Source of the DNA: Seonamhaeicola sp. ML3
Lineage (GTDB): Bacteria; Bacteroidota; Bacteroidia; Flavobacteriales; Flavobacteriaceae
Direction of reading: 5' to 3'
NCBI RefSeq assembly: GCF_023273855.1
Contig: NZ_CP096884.1
Location: 248,001 to 312,000 of the forward strand
DNA: 64,000 bases
Under the pieces are notes generated by a model. It ran no database searches, was not told where the DNA came from, and saw only the letters and a list, made by a program, of their open reading frames with translations. The position numbers and the translations under genes were made by a program. The stretch's first letter is position 1. Each line of letters begins with the position of its first letter. Shown one piece after another: positions 17,801 through 27,776 of the stretch.

Positions 17801-19770
17801 CAAGTAGTCCTCAAACGATTTACGTAAGAGTAGAAAATACAACAGCTGATACCAATACTTGTTTTGCCACATCCTCTATAACATTGCAAGTATCTCCTGA
17901 ACCGATATACAATCCTATAGTAGATTTTTTAGTTTGTGATGACATTACTAATGATGGTTTCCATATTTTTAATCTAATTGAAAAAAGTGATGAAATTGCA
18001 CTTGGCTCTACAGACAACCTAAATATATCTTACCACCTAACTTTCAATGATGCGGATACCAATACAAATCCTCTTGGAGATACGTACACAAACACTCAAA
18101 ACCCTCAAACTATTTTTGTTAGGATAGAAAGTGATGATTCTTTATGTCATGTTGTAGAACCAATAGGTATCAATATTATAGCTGCACCAGATATAACGCA
18201 AGTATCGGAACCTTTAATATCTTGTGATGAAGATTACGACGGCTTAACATCTTTCGATTTAACCATAGCTAATTTTCAGTTACTAGACAGAATTCAAGAC
18301 GATTTAGAAATCAATTATTTCGAAAACTTCGAAGATATTAATCAGTCTGATGGATTTGATAATAGTCTAGCTATTGTAGATCCTTCAAATTTCATTTCAA
18401 ATACACAAACAGTGCACATTAAAGTTTGGAACAACCTAACAGGCTGTTTTAGCGTTATTGACTTAGAGCTTGTGGTAAATCTACCTCCTGCTACAAATAA
18501 CATAGGTACAATTGAATTTTGTGATAACGACACCAATACTTTCGATTTATCAACTGTAAATGGTAGCATAGTAAATGACACAAGTACTGTAATTATTAGT
18601 TATCACAATTCTTTCGCTGATGCTTCTAACAACCTATCTCCTTTACCACAAAACTTTACTTACACTTCTAGTAATCATGAGATTTTTGCCAGAGTTAGTT
18701 ACACAGACACAGGTTGTACTATAGTCAACTCATTCTTTTTACAAGTCAATCCTAATCCGATTGCCAATACAACTCCAGACTTAATAGACTGTGACGACGA
18801 TTACGATGGCCTATTACAGTTTGATTTAACACAAACTAGCACCACTATTTTAGGCGCTCAAAACCCAGCTAATTTTACAATAACATACTATGACGATGCC
18901 CTAAATGCAGAAGCGGCTACTTCGCCAATAGACCACGGCAACTATTTGTTTAGCGACGCCCAAGTTATTTATGCACGCATCGAGAATAATACCACTGGTT
19001 GTTATGAATTAACCCAATTTTCAGTTAGAATTAATCCTTTACCGGTTGTACCTATTGAGGATATTATTGCACTTTGTATCAATGATTTGCCTTTAGTTAT
19101 AAATGCAGAAACAGGAAACAGTAATGATTCTTACTTTTGGTCGACTGGAGAAACGACTCCTCAGATAATTTTAGATGACCCCTCTGACATTGGAGACTAT
19201 TGGGTAACGGTTACTACAGACAACATTATTGGTAATGACTGTAATTACACACATAACTTTTCTGTAATAGAATCGGAACAAGCTATTATTGATATAGATG
19301 CTACAAAAGCTGAGAATTTTGGTGACCCTAATAGCATAACCGTAAACCTAATAAACGCAAGTAGCAGTGGTGATTACGTTTATATTCTCGATGATGGAGA
19401 GCCTCAAACATCAAACGTATTCCACAATGTATCTTTTGGTAGGCACACTATAACAGTAAGAGATTTAAATGGATGTATGGATGCGTCACACTCAATAGTT
19501 GTTATTGATGCACCCAAATTCTTCACTCCAAATAATGATTCTTTCTATGATACTTGGCACATTATAGGAATTGAAGAAATCCCAGGAACAGTAGTCTCAA
19601 TATATACCAGACAAGGTAAGCTCATTAAAACCTTAACCCACAATTCTTCTGGTTGGGATGGTACTTATAATGGGTTTAATATGCCATCAGACGACTATTG
19701 GTTTGTAGCTGAAGTTATCGAAGATGGCCTATCCTACGACGTAAAGGGACACTTTGCCTTAAAAAGATAA
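14845..19770 (+). CDS. T9SS type B cargo protein with choice-of-anchor L domain and 11 repeat modules (1641 aa)
   Basis: A giant secreted protein. The ATG at 14845 is chosen over a GTG at 14812, because a signal peptide begins there (FVYLFIFTMFCSYSMVFSQQ). Residues about 30-255 are a choice-of-anchor L domain, with landmarks FPFQNGIMISTGSA, FNFLFASEEYFD and KLIIADQRDGTFDSAVFIE. An Ig/PKD-like linker follows. Residues about 350-1405 contain eleven diverged modules of roughly 95 residues, each starting with CDDxxDG-type Asp-rich sequence and ending with 'IYVRVE..TGC'. After a PKD-like domain (YFWSTGETTPQ) the last 83 residues from KFFTPNNDSFYDTW form the type B signal. The paired cysteines in each module suggest a disulfide per module, and the Asp-rich turns suggest Ca2+ binding (both inferences). 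Probably an adhesin or matrix protein. Confidence 0.9.
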   Translation: MRFVYLFIFTMFCSYSMVFSQQISVDSSVGLQQLIEDNLVNGCVEISNITSPINGNSSGHPSYAYFERGMSNFPFQNGIMISTGSANSGGNTVNTGVLSEGDASWGSDPDLETTLGISNTLNATSIEFDFVSISSQFQFNFLFASEEYFDILPCQNVTDHFVFLITEVGSGNPYRNIAVVPGTTTPINSVNVHNEVFGVCPGSNDQYFDVFNAGDTNYNGRTTVLTASETIVPYVQYHVKLIIADQRDGTFDSAVFIEGDSFEVLDLGEDITTCASSVMLDANLQNPLASYAWYRNDILLPAETNPTLNVNQDGTYRVEVSVPLSSNNCIEEDDITIVLNAEEPIDPITDFQLCDDLTNNDGTEVFDLNTKDTELIPNIPFTNYTFSYHLSDSGARNNTGTITGPISNTSNPQTIYVRVDDLDSDCFAYTNFDLVVNSPPTATTPSPLEVCDSDDTPDGFTVIDLTVKDSEISGGLTNLLVSYHYNALDASTGDNAIPGSYVNTNTPIDTVFVRILDTDTGCYNTTTLTVDMTTSPVVNRDTQFLDACDTDQDGNAFFDLESVRSTIVGTLTGVTVTYHESFDDANTGTNPVGDPNNYEYTNPAGEPGLRNLFVRVEDDVTGCASIVPLEVHTNLLLTGTDTGDFALCDTNDDENDTLNFNLITVETFINNDLPNPVNVTFFETEEDRNNNVNAVNKNSIYAAVSPTVLYIRLEDTVSGCVEMSEITLLVNPILLFEPADPVPYCDTDDDGIVSIDLHSLDELVTNGNTNFLVSYFSSETDALNNTNALPDFYPNSAPIETIFARIENIDSGCSTVNEFEIEVVVAPGTNIPTPIVICDDDQDGLFVVNLESKIPEMISSTTGINISFFSSEDDAINNTNPILDPSNFSTQTQTIYTRFESSISGCFNITPLEVIINTLPQLPTDLLYQICEVTGTTVADFLLIDMDADILNGQTGKEVYYFENESDALAGNLTNAIDKTNIYNNTSSPQTIYVRVENTTADTNTCFATSSITLQVSPEPIYNPIVDFLVCDDITNDGFHIFNLIEKSDEIALGSTDNLNISYHLTFNDADTNTNPLGDTYTNTQNPQTIFVRIESDDSLCHVVEPIGINIIAAPDITQVSEPLISCDEDYDGLTSFDLTIANFQLLDRIQDDLEINYFENFEDINQSDGFDNSLAIVDPSNFISNTQTVHIKVWNNLTGCFSVIDLELVVNLPPATNNIGTIEFCDNDTNTFDLSTVNGSIVNDTSTVIISYHNSFADASNNLSPLPQNFTYTSSNHEIFARVSYTDTGCTIVNSFFLQVNPNPIANTTPDLIDCDDDYDGLLQFDLTQTSTTILGAQNPANFTITYYDDALNAEAATSPIDHGNYLFSDAQVIYARIENNTTGCYELTQFSVRINPLPVVPIEDIIALCINDLPLVINAETGNSNDSYFWSTGETTPQIILDDPSDIGDYWVTVTTDNIIGNDCNYTHNFSVIESEQAIIDIDATKAENFGDPNSITVNLINASSSGDYVYILDDGEPQTSNVFHNVSFGRHTITVRDLNGCMDASHSIVVIDAPKFFTPNNDSFYDTWHIIGIEEIPGTVVSIYTRQGKLIKTLTHNSSGWDGTYNGFNMPSDDYWFVAEVIEDGLSYDVKGHFALKR

Positions 19771-19837
19771 AAAACAGTAATATAAAACCTACTTTAAATC
19801 ATTTTATCTATAAGTTTTAAACCTTTGAGGAGTTATG

Positions 19838-19882
19838 CTGTCTAAAGTAAATTAAATAATTTATTTTAGACAGTTGTTTCTT
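19838..19882 (+). terminator. Long hairpin terminator between two T9SS genes
   Basis: Bases 19838-19853 pair with 19858-19873 over 16 bp, with a single G-U wobble and a 4-base AAAT loop, followed by a T-rich stretch (TTGTTTCTT). It lies 67 bases after the 1641-residue protein gene and 51 bases before the next start, so these two large genes are probably transcribed separately. Confidence 0.65.
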
Positions 19883-19924
19883 CCTGACAATGACTGAAAC
19901 ATCGACTAAATTATAAAATTGACT

Positions 19925-22900
19925 ATGTACAAAAGCACCCATTTTAGCAACCTACTATTTGTGTTGTTGATACTTACCTCTATTGCAGGATATTCACAAT
20001 TAAACAAGAAGCACTACATACCCCCATTAACAAGTGCCGAGTTTGGAAATGCAAACCCAGAGGACCAATACTTATATATCTCAACCCCAAGTAATGGTCT
20101 TGTTCCTTACACCATAATACCTGTAGGTCAGCCAGCTGCAAATTACATAACAGGAACAGTATCTAATACCACTCCGCAAACCATACCTGTAGGTTTTGGC
20201 ACTACTCAACTGTTCGTAAGCTCAAGTACTACCAGTAATGTTTTCAACGATAAAGGTTATATTATCGAGGCAGAGGCTCCAATTTATGTATCGGTAAGAT
20301 TGAATGCTGGTAACGGTGCTCAGGCTGGCGCCCTAGTAAGTAAGGGGCTTTCGGCTTTAGATACCGCCTTTAAAATAGGAACTTTTACAAGTGTTAATCC
20401 GCAAAGCAACTATTTAAGTTTCGTTTCAGTAATGGCCACAGAAGATAATACAAATGTTGTTTTCGATAATTTACCTGCAGGTTTAAACATTAAGAACTAT
20501 ACAGGCACAACCCCAATTAATGTCTCTTTAAACGAAGGAGAAAGCTATGTGGTCGCTATAAATATTTTAGACAACGGTCCCACGGCAAATAATTTAATGG
20601 ATGGCTTGATAGGAAGCACAGTTACCTCTACAAAGCCTGTTGTTGTAAACTGTGGTTCAGCAAATGGTAGCTTCGGGGTTGGTGGTGCTCGGGACTATGG
20701 AATCGATCAAATTGTTGGAGTAAGCAAAATAGGTAGAGAGTATATTTTTGTTAGAGGTAATGGAAGTGACGATTGGGAAAATGCACTACTCATTCCTGCA
20801 AGCTACCCTGCAAATGTATTCGTAAACGGTAGCACAACACCAATTACAATAAACGCAACAGATAAGTATTTAGTTTTAGAAGGAACCAATTATAATGCCG
20901 ATGGTAACCTATACATACAAAGTGATGTAGATATATTTGCTTATCAAGGTATTGGATCTTCATCTGAGGCCAATCAGGGTATGTTTTTCGTACCACCGCT
21001 AAGTTGTGAAACTAGAGGAAATATAGATAATATTCCAATTATTGATTTTATTGGATCCACAGATTATTCGCAAGAAAGTGGCGTCTCTATTGTTACTAAA
21101 CAAGGGGCTTCAGTATCAATTAACAACACAGCACTAGGAGCGCTACCCGGAAACATTAATGTTACTGGACCAACAGCAGTTACCGGTAAAAACGACTACG
21201 TCACATATAGGGTAACAGGCTTAACAGGAAACGTTTCGGTTCAAGGAAATGATGAATTGTATGTTGCTTACTTTAACGTTAATGGCGCAGCAACTTCGGG
21301 TAGTTTTTATTCTGGATTTCCTACCAATCCTGAAATTAACTTTGATGCGCAATTTGCAGCACTTGGTAATTGTATTCCAAATATTACTCTAGAGGCTGCC
21401 AACGCCCAAAACTTCGATACTTTTGAATGGTTTTTTGATGATGGTACTGGTGGAGGTTTCCAACCTGTACCCGCTTCACTCAATGTAGCTTCTATTACAC
21501 CATCAGTTCCAGCTAAGTATAAATTAATAGGAACTATAACCTGTACCGGGGAAACCCTTGAATCTGTTGAAGTCCCCGTTAGTATTTGTCCTGATGATAT
21601 TGATAACGATGGTATAATAGACAATATAGATATTGACAATGACAATGATGGTATCTTAAATTGTACCGAATCAAGAGGTGATGTCGTTTTGGATTTATCT
21701 GATACTAGAGATCCAATTTTAAGATTTCAAGACGGTACTTCGGATGCTTCGATAGCAGTAGACAATATTACCTCAAATAGAGCTACTCCTGGCACTAATA
21801 CTGTTAGACTGAGAGGAACAGGAAATATTACTAGTGAAATCCCACAAGATAGTAGCGGGGAGAATATTTATAACGTCACGTTTTCCGAACCTGTAAACAT
21901 TAAATTTTCTGAAGATTTAAGTTATACCCATGTATCTGTAGATGGTGAATTTTTCGTAGCCAAAATTTTACCTGCAAATAAAAACATCACTTTGGTAGAC
22001 CCTGATGATCGACTACTTGTTGATTCTAACTTCGATGGTCTATTCGAAACAGGTATTACTCAAATTTCGGGTTCAGAGATTCGCTTCAAACCTAATCCTG
22101 CAGCTACGGGAAATACTCCCTATGAATTTTTAGCCAACCAAGTGGATGGATTTGAATTCATTCACACATTAAGTAGTTTGACAAACAACTCAAACTTTCA
22201 GGCAAACTTAGCTTTAACATGCTTTAAGATAGATTCTGATAACGATGGAATCAAAGACGAGCTAGACCTTGATAGTGACAATGACGGTCTACCAGATTTC
22301 ATTGAGAACCAGGGCACCCTTATTACATTATCCGGTGTGGATGCAGATAACAATGGTTTAGATGATGCCTATGATATTAATGCATTACCGATAGACTCCG
22401 ATGGAGATGGTGTACTTGATTTTTACGATCTGGATAGCGACAACGATGGCATCTACGATTTAATTGAAACTGGACAACTTGGTACGCTTTCTGATACGAA
22501 TTTAGATGGCATTGAAGATGGCCCTAATTTTGGAACAAATGGATGGGCTGACGCAGCCGAAACAGCTCCAGACAGTAATCTTATAGGGTACACTCCCAAT
22601 GATCTCGATGCAGATACTATTTTCTCCTATATAGATTTAGATAGTGATGGCGATGGTTGTAGCGATGTTATCGAAGCAGGATTCTTAGACGGGAACAATG
22701 ACGACTTACTCGGTAATTCTGCCATTACAGTTGATGCAAACGGATTGGTTAACAATGCTACAGATGGCTACACGTTACCAAATGCAGACTACCTAGACTT
22801 TGCTCCTATTACGATATCTACACAACCAGTTAATACTATTGTTTGTGAATTAGGCAATGGTATAATAACTATTGTTTCTCAAGAAGCAGAAACGTATCAA

Positions 22901-25696
22901 TGGGAATTTAGTACCGACGGCACTACTTGGACGCCATTAATTGATAACGCGAATTATTCTGGAACAAATACTGCAGATTTAAATATCACCAATGCACCAT
23001 TATCCTTTAATAATTATCAGTACAGGGTATTTTTAAATAGAAACGGTAATAGTTGTGGTTTATACTCTGATGAAGTTTTATTAACAGTTGATGTTCTTCC
23101 TGTTGCCAATGCAGCTCCTAACATGCTATTATGTGATGATGACAATAATGGCACTATGCCTTTTGACCTAACCTCACAAGATGCTATTATTGGAGTTACT
23201 CCAGGGGTGACTACATTAACCTATCACGAGTCTCAAGTAGATGCAGATAACAATACAAACGCAATTACCAGTCCTTTTGAAAGTGGAAATACTACAATTT
23301 TTGCTCGTTTGGAAAATGATGCAAATACCTCGTGTTATGACACGACTAGTTTTAACCTAGAAGTTTATGACAGTCCGTTTCCAGAATTAAATGTTTCTCC
23401 GATTCAAGAATGTGACGACACCTCTTTCGGTACAGACACAGACGGATTAAGAGTATTCGATCTAACCCAAAAAGAAACCGAAATCCTTAATGGTCAAAGT
23501 GCTACAGATTTTTCTATAACTTATTTTACAGATGCTGGATATACAAGTCAAATCGCGACCCCTGCATCATTCACAAATACAGTACCGGGCTTACAGACTA
23601 TTTATGTTAGGGTTACAAACAACACTAATAATTCATGTTTTGCAGATACCACATTTAATGTTGAAGTATTTAGCCTGCCAACTGTAAACAATCCAAGTAC
23701 TTACACACAGTGTGATGACGAAACTAATGATAGAGTAGCATTTTTTAATTTAACGCTAGATAACATAAAAGAAGAAATTAACGTTAATCATGTTGCGGAA
23801 GGTTTAACATTTACCTACTATAATGACCAAACCCAAGCAGAAACCATTGGAGGAACAGAGATACCCGATGAAACTAATTACTTTGTAGACCTAACAACCA
23901 ATACCTCTGAGACGGTCTGGATTCGTGCCACCAACCCAAATGGATGCTTTAGAGTCGTTCCCCTCAATCTAGAAATAAACCCATCTAGTGCGGCTTTAAA
24001 TAACTACAACCCAGGCTCTATTTTCGAATGTGATGATGGTTTAGACCTAAGAGATGGTGTATCTACGTTTGATTTCTCATTTGCAAGAGATTTTATAACA
24101 AATAATATATTTACAACATTCAATGTCTCTGTTCACTTCTACGAAAGTCTAATGGATGCTGAATTGGAAACTAATGAAATACCTGATATTTCTAATCATC
24201 AAAACACAAACTCACCCAACGTACAGACCATTTGGGTCCGTGTAAAAAGTAGCCTTGGTAATGATTGTTTGGGACTTGCAGAATTAACAGATTTATTGGT
24301 CGTTGAAGCGTTGCCTGTGGCAAACCCAGTGTCTATAGGAAGACAATGTGATTTTGACACCTCTGATACTCAAATTTCTTTTCCTTTCGACACCGCTTCA
24401 GTAGAAGCTACCGTGTTAAACGGGCAATCCCTTGCTGATGTTACTGTAACTTACGATTATCTAGATATCACAGGTGCTGCAGTAACTTCGAACACCTTAC
24501 CAAACCCGTTTTTAACCGAAACCCAAACCATAACCATTACAGTAACCAACAATACCACACAAGATCCAGATGGTGCATGTTTTGACCAAACAACTCTGGA
24601 ATTTACAGTTGATGAACAACCCATAATTGCCGCTCCTGTATCTCCTCAGATTGTTTGTGATGGAAGTGCTGGAGATATTGATGATGATGGCTTTTATGAC
24701 TTTGACACCTCTAATTTTGCGAGTACAATTTTGGGGACTCAGTCTTCTGTTATGGAAATATTCTTCGATTACGAAGATGAAAATGGAAATTTAATTAGTG
24801 GAAGTCCCACATTACCAAACCCATTATTTTCTAGTAATCAAACCATAACAGCTACTGTTGTTAATTCAATAAACAACACCTGTACGGCTACTACTAATAT
24901 TGAATTGATTGTAAATCCACTACCGGAGTTTACCATAGATTCTGAAAATATTGTTTGTACTTCAGACCCGACTTTTACTATAGAACTCGACCCTATTGAA
25001 GCAAATATTACAGAAACCTTCACTTATGAATGGCGTTGGACAAGTCTTGACGGAAGTTCCGTTAACGAGTTACTTCCGCAAACCACACCAACCATTGAAG
25101 TATCTACTCCAGGTACTTATCATGTAACCCTAACGAAAACCGACGGCACAGGCTGTTCAAGAACAAGAGATATATTTGTTAATGCTTCAGAAAAAGCAAT
25201 AATTAATATTGAAGATGTTACTATTGTGGACTTTACCGAAAACAATAATACGGTAAGCATAAATACGACTAATCTTGGACAAGGATCTTATGAATTTGCT
25301 TTGGTTGAAGAAGGTTCTAACTTCATAACCTATCAAGACTCCCCAGAATTTACAAGAGTCCGACCTGGTTTTTATTCAATCTATATCAATGATAAGGACG
25401 GTTGTGGACTAACAACTCTGGATATTTCTGTTTTGGGATATATGAAATTCTTCACCCCAAACAATGATAGCTTTAACGATGTATGGAAAATCATTGGAGT
25501 TAGTGCGGCTTTTCAAAGTCAGAGTCGAATTTTAATTTTTGATAGGTATGGTAAACTACTAAAACAAATTTCTTCTCTGGAAGAAGGCTGGGATGGTACC
25601 TCTAGAGGAAATATTATGCCTACAGATGACTATTGGTTTAAAGTTTTCCTAGAAGACGGACGTGTTTTCACAGGTCATTTCACGTTAAAACGATAA
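19925..25696 (+). CDS. T9SS type B cargo protein with IgGFc-binding-like domain, thrombospondin type 3 repeats and 6 modules (1923 aa)
   Basis: A giant secreted protein. The ATG at 19925 is preferred over an in-frame TTG at 19919. A signal peptide (NLLFVLLILTSIAGYS) is followed by a roughly 430-residue region like the IgGFc-binding N-terminal domain, with PVVVNCGSANGSFG, GREYIFVRGNG and FFVPPLSCETRG. Four clusters of Ca2+-binding thrombospondin type 3 motifs follow near residues 555, 770, 823 and 906 (DSDNDGIKDELDLDSDNDG and similar). Six copies of the 'CDDD...' module lie at about 1069-1660, then a PKD-like domain. The last 83 residues from KFFTPNNDSFNDVW are the type B T9SS signal. The architecture suggests a stiff, calcium-stabilised stalk carrying an adhesive N-terminal head. 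Confidence 0.9.
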   Translation: MYKSTHFSNLLFVLLILTSIAGYSQLNKKHYIPPLTSAEFGNANPEDQYLYISTPSNGLVPYTIIPVGQPAANYITGTVSNTTPQTIPVGFGTTQLFVSSSTTSNVFNDKGYIIEAEAPIYVSVRLNAGNGAQAGALVSKGLSALDTAFKIGTFTSVNPQSNYLSFVSVMATEDNTNVVFDNLPAGLNIKNYTGTTPINVSLNEGESYVVAINILDNGPTANNLMDGLIGSTVTSTKPVVVNCGSANGSFGVGGARDYGIDQIVGVSKIGREYIFVRGNGSDDWENALLIPASYPANVFVNGSTTPITINATDKYLVLEGTNYNADGNLYIQSDVDIFAYQGIGSSSEANQGMFFVPPLSCETRGNIDNIPIIDFIGSTDYSQESGVSIVTKQGASVSINNTALGALPGNINVTGPTAVTGKNDYVTYRVTGLTGNVSVQGNDELYVAYFNVNGAATSGSFYSGFPTNPEINFDAQFAALGNCIPNITLEAANAQNFDTFEWFFDDGTGGGFQPVPASLNVASITPSVPAKYKLIGTITCTGETLESVEVPVSICPDDIDNDGIIDNIDIDNDNDGILNCTESRGDVVLDLSDTRDPILRFQDGTSDASIAVDNITSNRATPGTNTVRLRGTGNITSEIPQDSSGENIYNVTFSEPVNIKFSEDLSYTHVSVDGEFFVAKILPANKNITLVDPDDRLLVDSNFDGLFETGITQISGSEIRFKPNPAATGNTPYEFLANQVDGFEFIHTLSSLTNNSNFQANLALTCFKIDSDNDGIKDELDLDSDNDGLPDFIENQGTLITLSGVDADNNGLDDAYDINALPIDSDGDGVLDFYDLDSDNDGIYDLIETGQLGTLSDTNLDGIEDGPNFGTNGWADAAETAPDSNLIGYTPNDLDADTIFSYIDLDSDGDGCSDVIEAGFLDGNNDDLLGNSAITVDANGLVNNATDGYTLPNADYLDFAPITISTQPVNTIVCELGNGIITIVSQEAETYQWEFSTDGTTWTPLIDNANYSGTNTADLNITNAPLSFNNYQYRVFLNRNGNSCGLYSDEVLLTVDVLPVANAAPNMLLCDDDNNGTMPFDLTSQDAIIGVTPGVTTLTYHESQVDADNNTNAITSPFESGNTTIFARLENDANTSCYDTTSFNLEVYDSPFPELNVSPIQECDDTSFGTDTDGLRVFDLTQKETEILNGQSATDFSITYFTDAGYTSQIATPASFTNTVPGLQTIYVRVTNNTNNSCFADTTFNVEVFSLPTVNNPSTYTQCDDETNDRVAFFNLTLDNIKEEINVNHVAEGLTFTYYNDQTQAETIGGTEIPDETNYFVDLTTNTSETVWIRATNPNGCFRVVPLNLEINPSSAALNNYNPGSIFECDDGLDLRDGVSTFDFSFARDFITNNIFTTFNVSVHFYESLMDAELETNEIPDISNHQNTNSPNVQTIWVRVKSSLGNDCLGLAELTDLLVVEALPVANPVSIGRQCDFDTSDTQISFPFDTASVEATVLNGQSLADVTVTYDYLDITGAAVTSNTLPNPFLTETQTITITVTNNTTQDPDGACFDQTTLEFTVDEQPIIAAPVSPQIVCDGSAGDIDDDGFYDFDTSNFASTILGTQSSVMEIFFDYEDENGNLISGSPTLPNPLFSSNQTITATVVNSINNTCTATTNIELIVNPLPEFTIDSENIVCTSDPTFTIELDPIEANITETFTYEWRWTSLDGSSVNELLPQTTPTIEVSTPGTYHVTLTKTDGTGCSRTRDIFVNASEKAIINIEDVTIVDFTENNNTVSINTTNLGQGSYEFALVEEGSNFITYQDSPEFTRVRPGFYSIYINDKDGCGLTTLDISVLGYMKFFTPNNDSFNDVWKIIGVSAAFQSQSRILIFDRYGKLLKQISSLEEGWDGTSRGNIMPTDDYWFKVFLEDGRVFTGHFTLKR

Positions 25697-25772
25697 ATTT
25701 TAATCAACATATTAAAAACTCAACTGCTTTAAGTAATTTTAATAATTCATATTTTGAAGACGTTGAATGCTT

Positions 25773-27776
25773 ATGAAATTTAAAATCGAATCGGATTTTA
25801 GTCCTACAGGAGATCAACCAGAAGCTATAAATCAATTAGCTGAAGGTATTATTTCCAACGAAAAATACCAGACCCTATTGGGGGTTACTGGGTCTGGTAA
25901 AACCTTCACAGTTGCCAATGTTATTAAGGAAGTACAACGTCCTACATTAGTACTAGCTCACAATAAGACCCTTGCAGCACAATTATATTCAGAGTTTAAA
26001 CAGTTTTTTCCTAGTAATGCCATTGAGTATTTTGTATCCTATTACGATTACTATCAACCAGAAGCTTACATTCCTGTTTCTGGTGTCTATATAGAAAAAG
26101 ACCTTTCTATTAACGAGGAAATAGAAAAAATGCGCTTAAGTACAATATCATCCCTTCTCTCAGGAAGAAGAGATGTATTGGTAGTGGCATCGGTTTCATG
26201 TTTATACGGTATTGGAAACCCTCTTGAATTTCAGAAAAATGTAATCACCATAGAAAGAGATCAAGAAATATCTCGAACAAAGCTCCTTCACCAACTGGTT
26301 CAAAGTCTATATTCTAGAACCGAAGCCGAATTTAATCATGGGAATTTCAGAATCAAAGGAGATACCGTTGATATTTTTCCTGGTTATGCCGATAATGCAT
26401 ACCGTGTTCATTTTTTCGGTGATGAAATCGAGGAAATTGAATCTTTTGATATTCAAACCAATCATGTTCTTGAAAAGTATAATAGACTCAATATATATCC
26501 AGCAAATATGTTTGTGACCTCTCCCGAGGTTCTACAAAATGCCATCAAAGATATTCAGGACGATTTAGTAAAACAGCACGACTATTTTAAAGATATTGGT
26601 AAACATCTTGAGGCCAAACGTCTAAAAGAACGTACAGAGTTTGATTTAGAAATGATTCGCGAATTGGGTTATTGCTGGGGCATTGAAAACTATTCGAGGT
26701 ATCTAGACGGAAGACAAGCTGGATCAAGACCCTTTTGCCTATTAGATTACTTTCCAGACGACTTCTTAATGGTAATAGATGAAAGCCATGTTACCATTTC
26801 GCAGGTACATGCTATGTACGGTGGAGACAGAAGTAGAAAAGAAAATTTGGTAGAATATGGATTTAGATTACCAGCGGCCCTTGACAACAGACCTTTAAAA
26901 TTCGAGGAATTTGAAGCACTTCAAAATCAAGTCATTTATGTTAGTGCTACACCTGCAGATTATGAATTACAAAAAACAGAGGGCATCTATGTTGAACAAG
27001 TTATACGCCCAACAGGACTATTAGACCCAGAAATAGAAGTGAGACCTAGTCTAAACCAAATTGACGACCTAATAGAAGAAATCCAACTTCGTGTTGAAAA
27101 AGATGAACGTACCCTAGTTACAACACTAACTAAGCGTATGGCAGAAGAACTCACGAAATACCTGGATAGAATCCAAATAAGATGTAGATATATTCATAGC
27201 GATGTTGACACCTTAGAACGTGTTGAAATTATGCAAGACTTACGTAAAGGTCTTTTTGATGTTTTAGTTGGTGTAAACCTATTAAGAGAGGGCTTAGATT
27301 TACCGGAAGTGTCACTTGTGGCTATTCTTGATGCAGACAAAGAAGGTTTTTTAAGGTCTACGCGTTCATTAACACAAACTGTTGGTAGAGCCGCCAGAAA
27401 CATTAATGGTAAGGCCATAATGTATGCAGACAAGATAACCAGAAGTATGCAAAAAACTATAGATGAGACCAATTACAGGCGAGAAAAACAAATAAACTAC
27501 AATACTAAAAATAATATTACCCCTAAGGCTTTAAACAAAAGTTTGGACAATGCTTTAGCTAAAAATTCAGTTAGCACCTATAAATATGAGATGGATGCCC
27601 TAAAAGCCGCTGAGCCTGAGAGCGAATACCTAAGTAAACCAGAACTGGAGAAAAAAATAAAAGAGAAGCGCAAGCAAATGGAAACAGCAGCTAAAGCATT
27701 AGACTTTATCGTTGCTGCCCAATTACGAGATGAGATAAAAGCATACCAAGAAAAAATAGAAAAGCTAAAGGTGTAA
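25773..27776 (+). CDS. uvrB: UvrABC system protein B (excinuclease subunit)
   Basis: A 667-residue UvrB, the damage-verifying helicase of nucleotide excision repair. The ATG at 25773 (MKFKIESDFSPTGDQPEA) matches the family start; an ATG two codons earlier is possible. Walker A is GVTGSGKTFT. The beta-hairpin that clamps DNA is YFVSYYDYYQPEAYIP. DEAD-type motif II is DESH. Motif VI includes QTVGRAARN. The C-terminal UVR domain (LEKKIKEKRKQMETAAKALD) binds UvrC. The end of the gene is folded into the terminator: the stop TAA is at the loop of the hairpin at 27758-27790. All motifs look intact. Confidence 0.98.
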   Translation: MKFKIESDFSPTGDQPEAINQLAEGIISNEKYQTLLGVTGSGKTFTVANVIKEVQRPTLVLAHNKTLAAQLYSEFKQFFPSNAIEYFVSYYDYYQPEAYIPVSGVYIEKDLSINEEIEKMRLSTISSLLSGRRDVLVVASVSCLYGIGNPLEFQKNVITIERDQEISRTKLLHQLVQSLYSRTEAEFNHGNFRIKGDTVDIFPGYADNAYRVHFFGDEIEEIESFDIQTNHVLEKYNRLNIYPANMFVTSPEVLQNAIKDIQDDLVKQHDYFKDIGKHLEAKRLKERTEFDLEMIRELGYCWGIENYSRYLDGRQAGSRPFCLLDYFPDDFLMVIDESHVTISQVHAMYGGDRSRKENLVEYGFRLPAALDNRPLKFEEFEALQNQVIYVSATPADYELQKTEGIYVEQVIRPTGLLDPEIEVRPSLNQIDDLIEEIQLRVEKDERTLVTTLTKRMAEELTKYLDRIQIRCRYIHSDVDTLERVEIMQDLRKGLFDVLVGVNLLREGLDLPEVSLVAILDADKEGFLRSTRSLTQTVGRAARNINGKAIMYADKITRSMQKTIDETNYRREKQINYNTKNNITPKALNKSLDNALAKNSVSTYKYEMDALKAAEPESEYLSKPELEKKIKEKRKQMETAAKALDFIVAAQLRDEIKAYQEKIEKLKV

